A DNA stretch of 64,000 nucleotides, from NCBI GenBank assembly GCA_026261815.1, contig JAMPIT010000230.1, positions 34,494,501 through 34,558,500 on the forward strand, in the 5' to 3' direction. The translations under genes were made by a program, and so were the position numbers. This document shows positions 1 through 10,279 of this stretch, in pieces. The notes under the pieces were generated by a model that made no database searches, was not told the origin of the DNA, and worked only from the letters and a program-made list of their open reading frames with translations. Position 1 is the stretch's first letter, and every line of letters starts with the position of its first letter. Origin of the DNA: Monarcha castaneiventris obscurior. Its lineage: Eukaryota; Chordata; Aves; Passeriformes; Monarchidae.

Positions 1-630
1 CAAAAAACTGTCATTCTTTTTCTTCAAGGTCTTTTCAATCATCTTTTAAAAAGAATTATAATTGGAACTTTTGAAAATATTATTCACTGCATGTTTTCTA
101 ATAAGGGCTTCATATGGCTGTACGGAGCATGGAATTCTTATGTTACTGCTAAGCTCCTCATCAGAAAGTCTGTCTGCTCTGAAATCCTGTTTGGATCCTG
201 ATGAAATGAGGAACTAAAGGAGAAAGCACTGGAATGGGTTGGGCTCACAGTCTGTGGCTTTAAATCTGAGATTGTTTTCAGTGGCATAGACAATGGCAAA
301 CTCAGTAAGTAACCAGGGCATCTGTGAGTTTCTAGTTTCCTGGAAATGTTTTGCTTTTCAAACAGCACCCAAAAGAAATCAGGCTTCCAACTCATTCACA
401 AAGTTCTTATATTGTTTTAAATGCCCATCATGAAGTGATTGACAGTTCTAGAAACTGAGATCATGCTCTCTCAGTTGCATATTTTTTCACATAATTTTTA
501 AAAAATAATTTATATTGCATTAATACAGTGGTTAAAATTAGTAGTTTACATCTCAAAAAATAGCATACAGTATGCACTGAACACACACAGAGGAACTTTC
601 CATGGGTTTCTTAACAGCCTTTGAACTTAC
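1..630 (-). other. EFHB: EFHB intron (continues past the left edge)
   Basis: This AT-rich sequence lies downstream of the last EFHB exon in the window. An 85-codon open stretch at 138-395 does not resemble EFHB and has no matching splice pair. I see no exon or repeat here. Confidence 0.7.
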
Positions 631-741
631 CTACGTAATAATCCTCATGTGACAGAACGTACAAATCATGTCCTTCTCTCGCTTCTTTATCCACTTCCTC
701 AAAGGTTTTTGGTGGATTTACAACCTCTCCAGCTGATAAAT
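631..741 (-). CDS. EFHB: EFHB coding exon (DLSAGEVVNPPKTFEEV ... SHEDYYVG)
   Basis: The acceptor TTTTCAG|AT lies at 743-742 and the donor GTAG|GTAAGTTC at 630-629. The exon is 111 bases, phase 1 to phase 1. The translation LSAGEVVNPPKTFEEVDKEA then REGHDLYVLSHEDYYVG is highly EFHB-like. This is the most downstream EFHB exon found in the window. Confidence 0.93.
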
Positions 742-3700
742 CTGAAAACAAATAAATAATGTATGGCTGGGGGAGGTAAGGGAGTGGATGTTTTGGTTGG
801 TTGGTTTTTACTTGTAAACAGTATCTTGTTAGAGAAGTTGCTAATACCGTGGAAGAATGATACTTCTCACATTTCTAGTCAATCCATATTCAATTTAGTA
901 ACATGGGACTAGGGAGAGAATCACAGAAACCCAGACCAACAGAACTGTTGCAAGAAAGCTACGTGGGCAACACAGATGGATTTCCTCCAGTCCATGGAGA
1001 AAGATACACGTCAAGGAAGTTTCCTTCATTAGACCTATTAGAGTTGTTGGGAAAAGGAAGGTAAATTGACAGCTACCTAAATGGACCTCCCAGGCTATAA
1101 AGACAGATCAGGAAGAGAGCCAAAAGCCCAACTAGATATCATATGTTCTCAGTTGCTTGTTTCTTCATCGTAGCTGAATAATTTTTAGGCCTTTCAGTAG
1201 CTGTTATATAACACTTCTGTTAAAATGGAGTTGTTGTAATCATACAGCATGTGCTAGATATTAAATTGCAGGTTATCTTATATTTACAGGATACATGTTT
1301 TAATGGCACATTTTCCTACCTTTTAAGACTTTCATTCCAAATGTAGTATTAATTATATCCAAGCCCTCAGGTAACTTAGAAGACTGATCATGTGATCTAC
1401 CCAAAAGTGCTTCACGATTACTGGAGTAAATTGCTTCTTTCATGTCTTGCATCTTTTCTTGAAATTCACTTTTAGCAACTGGACTTATCAATGAAGCTAC
1501 CTGAAGACATCAAAAACAACACCAGAGGCAGGAAAACCAACAAACTTTGACCATTCACACATCACTATGACTACCTACACAAACGAAAGTTTGCTTATAA
1601 GTGTCCTAAAGAGATCTTACATGGTTACACTGACATAATTTTATCCACCAGGTGCAAACCAAAACTGTATCTTGAGATAAGACCACTATTAATCAACACT
1701 ATGCTAAATTTCCAGCTAAATAAAATATTTATTGTGACATATTTTTATTTTTATGCTAGTTTTTCCACTTGTTAATATATACATTTCCTGGCTGCAATCT
1801 CTTTTCTTAGCACATATTAGAAACTAAAGTCAAATTATAGTATGACCAAAAATAAAGCAATTCGATTTTTCAGGCTATCCATCAAAGTAATGGAGACTCT
1901 AGAGTAGATTTATTATTAGACTCCCAATGAATATTATATAAAGAAATACTGAAAAAAGTAGTAGCAAATACAATTGATCCAAACCCTTGCTCAGCAAACT
2001 GACTAGGCTTCCAAATCTTCCTCCAGTCAATATTTAATTAGTAATGCAAAGTCTTCAACAGACAGTACAGGCTAAACAGATCAATCCATTCAACAAAAAA
2101 CTTCTAAGGAGGGACACCAAAACCTGGTTGTCTTTCATTTTGGATATGCCTAATAAATGTCCTACTCAACATCCTCTAATACTAGGGACTTACTTCATAA
2201 AAATGCACTTTACTAACACAACTGCTGTTTTTAGAGATATGAACACTAACTGTGTGATAAAACTACCAATGATTTCTTCAGTTGTTTGATTACAGATTAC
2301 AAAGACAATTTCTGAAGAACACATGCAAAATAGTCTGACATATCCAAACCATCACTTTCTAGCTAAGAAAAATTAGTTTCAAGCCAAAGGTAAGAAAACA
2401 AACAGAATAATTACACCAAATTGTAAACACATTATCAGACACCTCTTTTGCTAAGAGCTCAACTGGTTTTATCTCTGTAACCCAGAAGAAGCAAGCAGCA
2501 AAAATTATGTGTAGAAGACTGTTCATTAACTTAAATCTTGACATGAAATTAATAATTAAGTAGCCACTATGAAAGTAATGTCACTGGTAACAGTCACTGA
2601 ACTTCAAATATTTTCCAATTTCAATAATGATAAATAAATTCAATGATTTGACCTCAGAACTCAGGTAATTCATAACAGCTGTGAAATGCTGCACTATAAA
2701 TCACTCACCTAGGTACCTTCATCCCTGACTATGACGAAATCAGTTGCTTTTATTAAGAACACTCTTAAGAGGTTCATTCTTAAGCAAAAGTGAATGAATC
2801 ACATTCTTACAGTGAGTTTGGAGGTTGTCTTTATGCCATGTGTCAAGTGAGTTGCAACATCAGGATCATTTGCTTTGCCATAGAATATTCTTTTTGCACC
2901 AGGAGCTGGATATGTTGTATTTCGAAACTTTCGTACAACAGTCGGAGTAACGGGCTACATGTAAGGCAAAGCAAAAACAAGTTTACACCAGGCATTCACA
3001 AAACATTAATGAAAAAAAAGGTGCTGCAGATATTTGTGTCATTCCAGATGTAAGAACAAAATAGGAGGATGCTTTAGGGCTGTCATACATGCATGTGCTC
3101 CTGCAGACGCTGATATTGTGAGTATAAGGTCAAAATAACCCAGGCTAAACTTTATGAAACCAGCATTGCTAAGTTTCAATGCTTCCCAGTTCTAATTTGG
3201 GTAACAGCTACTTCACATGTTTGTGATGAAAACTAGATGTCACACTTATAAATTTCAGAAACCTTGAACCTGATTCACAGCAATTACACCATCAATGTAG
3301 CAATTTTGGAAGTTATTTAAACCACAGTGTTGGTGGTTTTTTGATTATGATTTAAAGGGAGACCCACTATTTACAGGATCCCTTTGTGACTCAGTAGCCT
3401 CTGACTCTTCAGGGGCATGGGGAAGGGCCAATGAAAATCACATTTTTGACAAGCATCCCTGTAAAGAAGAACCTCCATCAGAAGTAATAATAATTCCCAA
3501 TAATTACTCTAATTGTACTACCAGAGGAAAAAACTGTCTAAAACAATTATATTTAGTCCCAACTTAGCAAGCACTGTGACTTTTGTAAAACACGTGGAAT
3601 GAAAACATACTGCCAGAAGTGTTTTTCAATCCTGCCAGCTAGTCCCTATAATTCCATGTGACAAAAACCAACACTGAAATAAATGGTAGTTTCAAAAGAG

Positions 3701-4189
3701 AAGGGATGTAGAAAAAACCAGGAGCCTCTGCAAAACCAACTCACTCTGGGTAACACCTCTTCGAGACAACTCGCAACCGTGTTGCCTGCGGGACGCAACT
3801 CTCCAGCCTAAACAGTGCAATGAAAAAATAAATAAGGAATAACGAAACTCATTGCAATAACACACACAACTAGTCAAACGGGAATGTGACACTAGGCACG
3901 GGATGTTGTCCAATTGTCCCAACTTGGGCGGGGGGGTTGGAGGGTGGGAAGAAGGCACACCCATTTCTGGGAGAGAGGCGGCTCCCAAGGAGATGCGCCT
4001 TCCCATCCCACAGGCTGCCCCTCTCCCAGCCCCTTCCCTCGGCGAAACCCCGCCCCAGAAAGGCGCGGAGAGGGACGGGCGGCTCCGAGGCATCGATGGG
4101 ACTCCTGCGGGGAAAGCGCTCACGCTGGGCTGCTCCGGAGTCCCTTCGAGGGCCGTCTCCTCGGGGCAGGGCGGCAGCTGCTCCGCCAT
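631..4189 (-). CDS. EFHB: EFHB, EF-hand domain family member B (5' part of the gene; partial)
   Basis: Four minus-strand coding exons (4124-4189, 2811-2954, 1320-1500, 631-741) join in compatible phases and give about 167 codons of the N-terminal half of EFHB. Recognisable pieces are PVTPTVVRKF, GAKRIFYGKANDPD, THLTHGIK, LPEGLDIINTTFGMKVLK and the block around FEEVDKEAREGHDLY ending SHEDYYVG. EFHB (CFAP21 family) is known as a microtubule inner protein of ciliary doublets and a calcium-binding modulator of store-operated calcium entry. Its EF-hands are C-terminal and would lie left of position 1, outside the window. The gene lies head-to-head with RAB5A, as in mammals. The three internal exons are secure. 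The short first coding exon is inferred from a start codon and a phase-0 donor. The N-terminus would be short compared with my recollection of the mammalian protein, so an extra or alternative first exon is possible. Confidence 0.9.
742..1319 (-). other. EFHB: EFHB intron
   Basis: A phase-1 intron with canonical ends between the exons at 1320-1500 and 631-741. I see no repeat or embedded gene. Confidence 0.85.
1320..1500 (-). CDS. EFHB: EFHB coding exon (VASLISPVAKSEF ... GMKVLK)
   Basis: The acceptor TCTTCAG|GTAGC lies at 1502-1501 and the donor AAAAG|GTAGGA at 1319-1318. The exon is 181 bases: 60 codons plus one base (phase 0 in, phase 1 out). It includes LPEGLDIINTTFGMKVLK, typical of EFHB. 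The split codon G|AT continues as Asp in the next exon. Confidence 0.93.
1501..2810 (-). other. EFHB: EFHB intron
   Basis: A phase-0 intron of 1.3 kb with canonical ends. It is AT-rich. Short open stretches (2044-2289 plus, 2359-2544 minus) have no recognisable similarity. Nothing else seen. Confidence 0.85.
2811..2954 (-). CDS. EFHB: EFHB coding exon (PVTPTVVRKF ... TTSKLT)
   Basis: The acceptor ATGTAG|CCC at 2955-2956 and donor ACT|GTAAGAATG at 2810-2809 bound 144 bases, which is 48 codons and phase 0 on both sides. The translation contains GAKRIFYGKANDPD and THLTHGIK, strongly like EFHB. It joins in frame to the exon at 1500. Confidence 0.93.
2955..4123 (-). other. EFHB: EFHB first coding intron (putative)
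   Basis: Runs from the putative donor at 4123 to the acceptor at 2955. Its upstream end lies in the CpG-rich promoter region, with an abrupt change to AT-rich sequence at about 3880. I see no additional EFHB exon, although a small one cannot be excluded. Confidence 0.5.
4124..4189 (-). CDS. EFHB: EFHB putative first coding exon
   Basis: On the minus strand an ATG at 4189-4187 sits in a GC-rich, good initiation context (GGCGGCCATGGCGG). It opens 22 codons (MAEQLPPCPEETALEGTPEQ then P-S) that end at the donor AGC|GTGAGC. This donor is phase 0 and matches the phase-0 acceptor of the next recognised exon at 2954. Reading could continue past the donor in the same frame, but that extension runs into low-complexity sequence without any EFHB resemblance. 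Start and donor are inferences; transcript data would settle them. Confidence 0.55.
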
Positions 4190-4271
4190 GGCCGCCGCTT
4201 GCCCTGCTCGCTCGGTAACGGCGGCGGCGGCGGGGCCGGGAGCGCTCGTGCGAGGCGGGCGGTGCGGCCGC

Positions 4272-4630
4272 CCCTCACAGCGCTCCGCCATCCCCGTCAC
4301 CCAGCGCCCCGTCCTGCCCCTCACAGCGCTCCGCCATCCCCCTCACCCAGCGTCACCCAGCGCCCCCCGTCCTGCCCCTCACAGCGCTCCGCCATCCCCC
4401 TCACCCAGCACCCATCCTGCCCCTCACAGCGCTCCGCCATCCCCCTCACCCAGCACCCGTCCTGCCTCTCACAGCGCTCCGCCATCCCCCCTCACCCAGC
4501 GCCCCGTCCTGCCCCTCACAGCGCTCCGCCATCCCCCCTCATAGACCCCCGTCCTGCCCCTCACAGCGCTCCGCCATCCCCCTCACCCAGCGCCCCGTCC
4601 TGCCCCTCATAGCGCTCCGCCATGCCCCTC
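4272..4630. repeat. Minisatellite, about 8 copies of a ~46-bp GC-rich unit
   Basis: The unit begins CCTCACAGCGCTCCGCCAT and continues with a C-rich CACCCAGCGCCCCGTCCTG tail. The marker CCGCCAT occurs at 4285, 4331, 4389, 4434, 4479, 4526, 4571 and 4617, giving spacings of 46, 58, 45, 45, 47, 45 and 46. The 58-bp interval contains a small internal duplication (CACCCAGCGTCACCCAGCG). Copies differ by a few substitutions and decay after 4625. The array lies just upstream of the inferred EFHB start. Confidence 0.92.
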
Positions 4631-4670
4631 ACAACGCTCCCTCCACCCCCCTTACATCTCGCACTCTTCG

Positions 4671-7600
4671 GCGAAAGTCAGGAAATAAATTGCACTGGGC
4701 TATTTCGTAAATGTCATGATCCAGAAAAATAATTAAGGCCCAGCCGCAGAGGTCGCACATTCCTTAGAGCGGTTATTAAATCTTTGAAAATCTACCAGCT
4801 TTCAGGCAGGCGGGTTGAATCTTGAGGTTGAAATGAGGTCTTAACATGGTCAAAAGTCTGATCAAACTTTCAATCGTTATTACTGTAAGTGGAAAATACA
4901 GCCCCTTTCACCAATTTTGTCACATGTTATTAAAATATTGTATGCTGGGGCATACCTCTAGAGAAAACTGCAGCTCCCACCCACCCACAGCATGGAGGTG
5001 CGTGAGAGAAGCCTGTCAGCACTACCCCATTTATCAGACACGTGAGTGCTCTCACTGTCTTAAATGAGTCAACACTTCGTATGTCTAACCCACTGTATTT
5101 GCCTTTTAGAAACAGATGTGAATTATTTCAGAAAAGCAGCGTGGGTAAGACTGAACAAGTTTCACCACTGTTTAACAGACCGTCAGCTTTTAAAGACTTT
5201 TATTCTCAGATGACATTTAGCAAACTATCCCCTTCTTCCCAGCAAAACATCTAAATTTAATCACATCCTGCTCCATTCTCTATAGTCCCAAGACAGCAAA
5301 ATCCATTTTAGATAAATATACAGACCTTAATCATAATTAATCAAACATTACCATGTATTACCATTTTATTCTCTGCTCTAACATTTGCTTGATAAGGATT
5401 TTAAATGAATGATGCTAAATTAAAACTAAATTCCTTTTCTACAAATGGAAGGTGCCACTGCTGTCTGATGACCTGCTCCGACTGTCCAGGTCACCGACAG
5501 TACTTGTCAGTGATCCATGAACTTCCAGCACATAGGAACACAACTTGGTCTTCTTCAGGCAAGAAGCATCATGTACAGCATCAGCTATGATCTAGCTGTG
5601 GCAATGCTGGTGTCCTTTTTCAAAAGAAGTTATGTGTTTTTCTGCTGTAGGTATGGCTGCACCACACTGCTAATATGGAACATCCATGTCCACTTGGGAA
5701 CTAAAGAAGCTCTTGTAAAGTATCCATGTGTTCAGTTCTTTCCATATTTGTCATATTTGTTGTTGCTTGAAGTTCACAGTGTTCCTGCCAAATAAAGCAA
5801 TAATTTTTGGTAGTTTAATAAATAAAATGATTGGTGGCCTCTTGCCTTGTGACCCGTTCATCTGTAAGGTGCAATTTCTATCTAGTAAAGTTGTCAGGAG
5901 AAGGGAGAACTATTTATACAGAGGAGGAGCAAAGTACAGTAATGTAAAAATTAGATGGTAATAATAGGGTATAGGAAATTGGGACTTGAATTTTTTATCC
6001 TTGTGTTTGTTGTATTTCTAGCTGGTTCTCTAGCTGTGCTCAGGTTATTATCATTTTTATACATTCTGTACATGGCTGATTTATTTTTCTATTGTTTTTT
6101 CCCCAGCAGGTGGCCACACTTGCTAATTGAAAGCATCCACTCAGCCTTGGTGGAGTGGTTTGTGCCAAAGGCATAAAAATAGGACTTGGACATGTAAAAA
6201 GAGTGCCTGTTGCAGAAACAAGTAGAGCAGAAGTCCTCAGCCTTCCATTTTTTGCCTCTCTGTGGTTGTTTTCTTTTCCGCAGAAATATGGGTTCCTATA
6301 AATCAATTTGAAACCTTCTAACAATATACATTCTTTCCTATAATTTTTTCATTCTGGAATCAGTGTCATATCCATTCTTTCGTATACTGAAATTTATTTT
6401 GGCCACAGAAAGAATATTTGTAGAGTGGGAAGGACCTTCAATTTTAAAGATAAGCTGATGAACTGGCAAAAACCAATTGAACCCAATTTTAGGAAAAAAA
6501 GATCAAAATTTTCTTTGCTTCAGCATGAATTTGTTATCTCCTATGCAAAAAGTAGCCTCTCTAGAGAAAGCTATTTGGAAAAAGTTGAACAAAATTTTCC
6601 ATTCTACAGCAGCACTTTTTTTCCTCAACAGTACTTGAGATTTCACTAGTTTCTGACATCCAATTCCCACAATCTAATGGCTTTTTCTGTCTTGTTTAGG
6701 CTAAAACTGAGGAATGGAAACTGCCTAAACCCCTGCATTTTACTTTCTTTATGAAGCATAAACACCATGTTCTGCAACACACTTCTCACTCTGACTATGG
6801 TGCTGGCATAGACCTCAGTCAAAGCACTAGGTCTGTAGATGCCTGAAGGTCTCTGAAGGCCAGAGAACTGTATAAAACACTCCAAATTTGGTGAAATATC
6901 TGAATTATTTCAGCCATGCCAATGCACTTTGCTGTTACTGCCTGGTTGCTTTCATGTTTTTTTATTCAATTCATTTACAGATAGAAAATTACCATTTTCT
7001 ATGTGCTGCACACTTTCTATATCTTATGATATGACCAAGCCAATGTAGGTACAATGTACACAACTAGAGATGGAAGACAGAAAAAAAGAATGTCATAGCA
7101 GATGAACACTTAAATAAATTGGGAAGTTCAAACACAATAAAGAGATTCTGCACATCCTCTAAAGTCAACTTCCACTTATTATTACACATCTGGCCTTAGA
7201 TTTAAACACAAAAAGGCTGAGCAGAACATACTATTAAACTCTGCAGAGAAATGCTAAAATAGATGGAAAGCCACCTGGTGAAACCATGACCCACTAACAT
7301 AAATTTGTTAATATCACCCCGGACAGTTTCAATTTTGGTATTTGATATATGAACCACCATGAAATGAAATATGAAAACATGACCCCTAGTAGGGCTATCC
7401 ACGTGATGTCAGAGCTTTCCTTCAACATCTTTTTGTGCAGACTACAACAGAAGAATGTTGTCTTCACCACTAGAACTCACAGAGACCTGTCAAGCCCAAA
7501 ACACAGTAACTGGAACTTGGTCATTTGATTACTGCCACATTCTCTCATACCTCTATTTCACACATTCACAGCGAATGTTTGGTGTTTGCTATCCCCTTCT

Positions 7601-8272
7601 GTCAGCTTCTACCAGCTGTGAACAATTTGGGCGTTTCACAAAGCAAGAGAGATGTGCTCTAGCTCTGTGTTGCAGTCAGGGAGTTAAGTTAGCAGCAGGA
7701 ACCTCCTGCATGTAACACAGGTTTCCTAACAGCACAGATACAGCATCAGAGCTCTGCTGCTGCAGGATCTGAGTTCCAGAGTGCATCCATCACATAATCC
7801 AAACCACAGACCGCCTATATATTTAATAGACAAAAAGCATGGATTTCCATTCATGCTAGCAGTTTCAGCAAAATGGCCTACTGCAATGCATCCAAAGTCT
7901 GCTCAAATTAGTTTGAAGAGACAAATTCTCTAATCTGTCATGTGAAAGTAATACTTTATCCCTTTTGCCCCCTTTTCATTAGTGCAACTATATCACATGA
8001 ATAGAATTCCTGCATCAAAAACTCCATTCAGCCCTGAACTTCGGATACATCTGACAATCTGTAAGATTGTTTCAATTTTAGAAAGCATTTATTTATATTA
8101 GAAACATAATGATCCTTACATATGGAATAGTATGGTCCTTCATTTGATAAGATTATGTGAAACATGAATTGTCATGTATGACATGAGTGTTTAATCTCTG
8201 AACTGAATTTAGTTCAAGTGATTCTAAAGATTCAGTGTAATATTCTTCCTTAAAAACTGTTCATGTATGTAC
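4671..8272. other. Intergenic region between EFHB and RAB5A, left part
   Basis: AT-rich sequence with no gene I can support on either strand. The open stretches (for example 5517-5795, 6040-6324, 7455-7715) are short, overlap one another in several frames and show no family resemblance. No clear repeat element recognised. Confidence 0.6.
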
Positions 8273-8865
8273 TGTGTCTGGCTTGGATGGAGTTAATTTT
8301 CTTCATGGCAGCCTGAATGGTGCTGTGTTGTGGATTTGTGACTAAACTAGTGTTGATAACACAGTGATACTTCAGCTACTGCTGAACAGTGCTTGCATGG
8401 GGTGAGGACTTTCTCTTTATCCCCATTTTGTCATCAGCCCCACCCAGGGCAGAATACTGGTCATGGTCCAGAAACTTGGGAGCCAAATACAGCCAGGACA
8501 GCCTACCCAAACTGATCAAAGGGATATTTCATCTCACACAGCATTATGCTTAGCAATAAAAAAATGAAGGTAGACAAAGGAGATGTCTTCCAAGTCGGCT
8601 GCTGCTTGGAGACTGGCTGGACACAGTCCTGTTTATGGGAGGTAACCAGCAATTTCCTTTTTATTGCCTTTTCACTTCCTCTTTCCTTCATCTATTACAC
8701 TGTCTTTATCTTAACCCACAAATTTACCTGGTTTTGTTCTTCCTGTTCTGTTCTCTGTCTTACTGCAGGAAGGTTGAGTGAGTGAGTGAGTGAGTGAGTG
8801 AGTGAGTGAGTGAGTGAGTGAGTGAGTGAGTGAGTGAGCAGCTGCCAGGTTGACTGGATGCTATC
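8273..8865 (+). mobile_element. Solo LTR of an avian endogenous retrovirus (plus orientation, approximate ends)
   Basis: The stretch has the composition I recognise from avian ERV LTRs: GGAGTTAATTTTCTTC near the left end, a GTTGATAACACAGTGATA block, CCCAAACTGATCAAAGGGAT, an ACTGTCTTTATCTTAACCCA block near the right and a GAGTGAGTGAG/GCAGCTG end. It is about 590 bp with no internal retroviral genes beside it, so it looks like a solo LTR left by recombination. The canonical right end seems eroded and I could not identify a target-site duplication. Assignment to a named LTR family needs a repeat-library search. Confidence 0.7.
8776..8838. repeat. (GAGT)n microsatellite within the LTR
   Basis: 63 bases of uninterrupted GAGT repeat, nearly 16 units. 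It grew from the short GAGTGAGTGAG motif that such LTRs normally carry near the right end. Confidence 0.97.
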
Positions 8866-10067
8866 TGGTGTTCAAATGTGTGCCCATCAGGTGTGTAGTA
8901 AAACACATTTGGTTATCAGGAATCTACTGTTTGCTCAGCAAATCCTGCAGTCTAGCTGAACATATTGGGACCAGTCAGAGGGCAAATAAGTAGTGTATTA
9001 GGGCACAATTACATGATTTAAAGGACAGCTCTTACCAAGACTCAGCAAACTCACAGCTCAAAAAAATTTGCATACTTTCAAACATGTTTCTCTGGAGCTA
9101 CTCTGGCATTCTACATTACTGGTGAATGCAAAGACTATTTTACTTTTTTTGAAGTTACCTATTGGCCTTTCACAAAGAACTTTTGTAAGTGATCAACTTA
9201 GTAAAGCAGAAAGGGGAAATTGTTACTCTGAGACCAAACTGGTACCAATGGAAATGCATATGGAAAAGAAGAATTGATGAAGATGGAAAGAAAAAGAACA
9301 ATCTGTTTTCACTCCATTCACTTCAGTATGTTAATGTATTGATATGTCACACCAGGGAAGGAGAAACTAGCATAACACTGACCACAGGGTTTACGTAACT
9401 TGATTTTTGCTTCATTTAAATACATGTGGTTGAACTAAAACATATTTTGAGAATACAGCAACATCAACTTGATTTAGTATTTCCTGTGATGGAGTATCTA
9501 AACAACCTTCATTAAATTGTGCCAATTACTAAATACCATTATTGATAAACTTACTAAACGTCTTGCCAGTTTGTTAGAGGTTTTTTAATTGTTTCTTTCA
9601 AATGCCAACTCTTGGACCTTGTTAAAGCTGCTATACTGAACAAACACTTACCATGATTGTTCTGTTTCCTCTACAACCCACTCACAGCCTGTGACCAACT
9701 GGCCTTTATCCTGCTCACTCACAAGGTCATGCTCCATGCTATGAAGCAATCGAGACATTGTTTATATCCATCGATGAAGCAGCCAAGACTCGTTCTGTGT
9801 TGGCAACGCATTTCTCAAGTTTTTAGCACTCTGGCAATAATGAGCCAACCTCTAAGCCTTTATCAGTGACTGTTCAATGTTTAGGAAAGTTAAGCAAATT
9901 CCCAGTGGCAATTCAGGTTTTTCTATGTAGGTCCTCCTTTCAATTCATCTGACTACTAGCTTTGGAAACGGGTTCTTTCAAAGGATTAAACCGGGACTTG
10001 CCTCTGTGTGTGATACCCGGCACCTCAGTGGCCTCCTCATGCTGCACTGCAGTCCCTAGAGGACTGG
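8866..10067. other. Intergenic region between the LTR and the CR1 fragment
   Basis: AT-rich sequence with short, unrelated open stretches (9068-9277, 9189-9398, 9657-9869). Nothing recognisable. Confidence 0.6.
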
Positions 10068-10265
10068 CATAGAATCATGGAATAGTTTGGGTTGGGAGGG
10101 ACCTTAAACATCACCCAGTCCCAACCCCCCTGCCTTGAGCAGGGACAGCTCCCACTAGACCAGGTTGCTGAAAGCCCCACCCAGCCTGGCCTTGAACAGT
10201 GCCAGGGATGGGGCATCCTGAATTCCCTGAGCAACCCATTCCAGCCTCACCGCCCCCACAGTAAA
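10068..10265 (-). mobile_element. CR1 LINE fragment (3' end, minus orientation)
   Basis: Begins AGAATCATGGAATAGTTTGG and continues with GGGAGGGACCTTAAACATCA, CCAGTCCCAAC, a block ending CTAGACCAGGTTGCTGAAAG, CCCAGCCTGGCCTTGAACA and CCAGGGATGGGGCATCC. This is the standard reverse-oriented start of a 5'-truncated CR1 copy. It stops where the RAB5A CpG island starts. Confidence 0.88.
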
Positions 10266-10279
10266 TGGGAGATGGAAGA

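Larger units (their letters stand above)
3950..4670 (-). promoter_or_regulatory. EFHB: CpG-rich promoter region of EFHB
   Basis: GC content and CpG density rise sharply between about 3950 and 4670 and fall off on both sides. The region surrounds the inferred EFHB start codon and includes the minisatellite at 4270-4640. No TATA box is evident. The transcription start is not determinable by eye. Confidence 0.6.

Noticed and set aside
3692..4324. 210-codon minus-strand frame as a long EFHB first exon
   Set aside because: Beyond the donor at 4123 the frame gives low-complexity and unrelated sequence with no EFHB character, and its upstream part is minisatellite.
3903..4612. 213- and 232-codon plus-strand repetitive 'proteins' at the EFHB promoter
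   Set aside because: They are translations of the minisatellite in two frames; no start context or family similarity.
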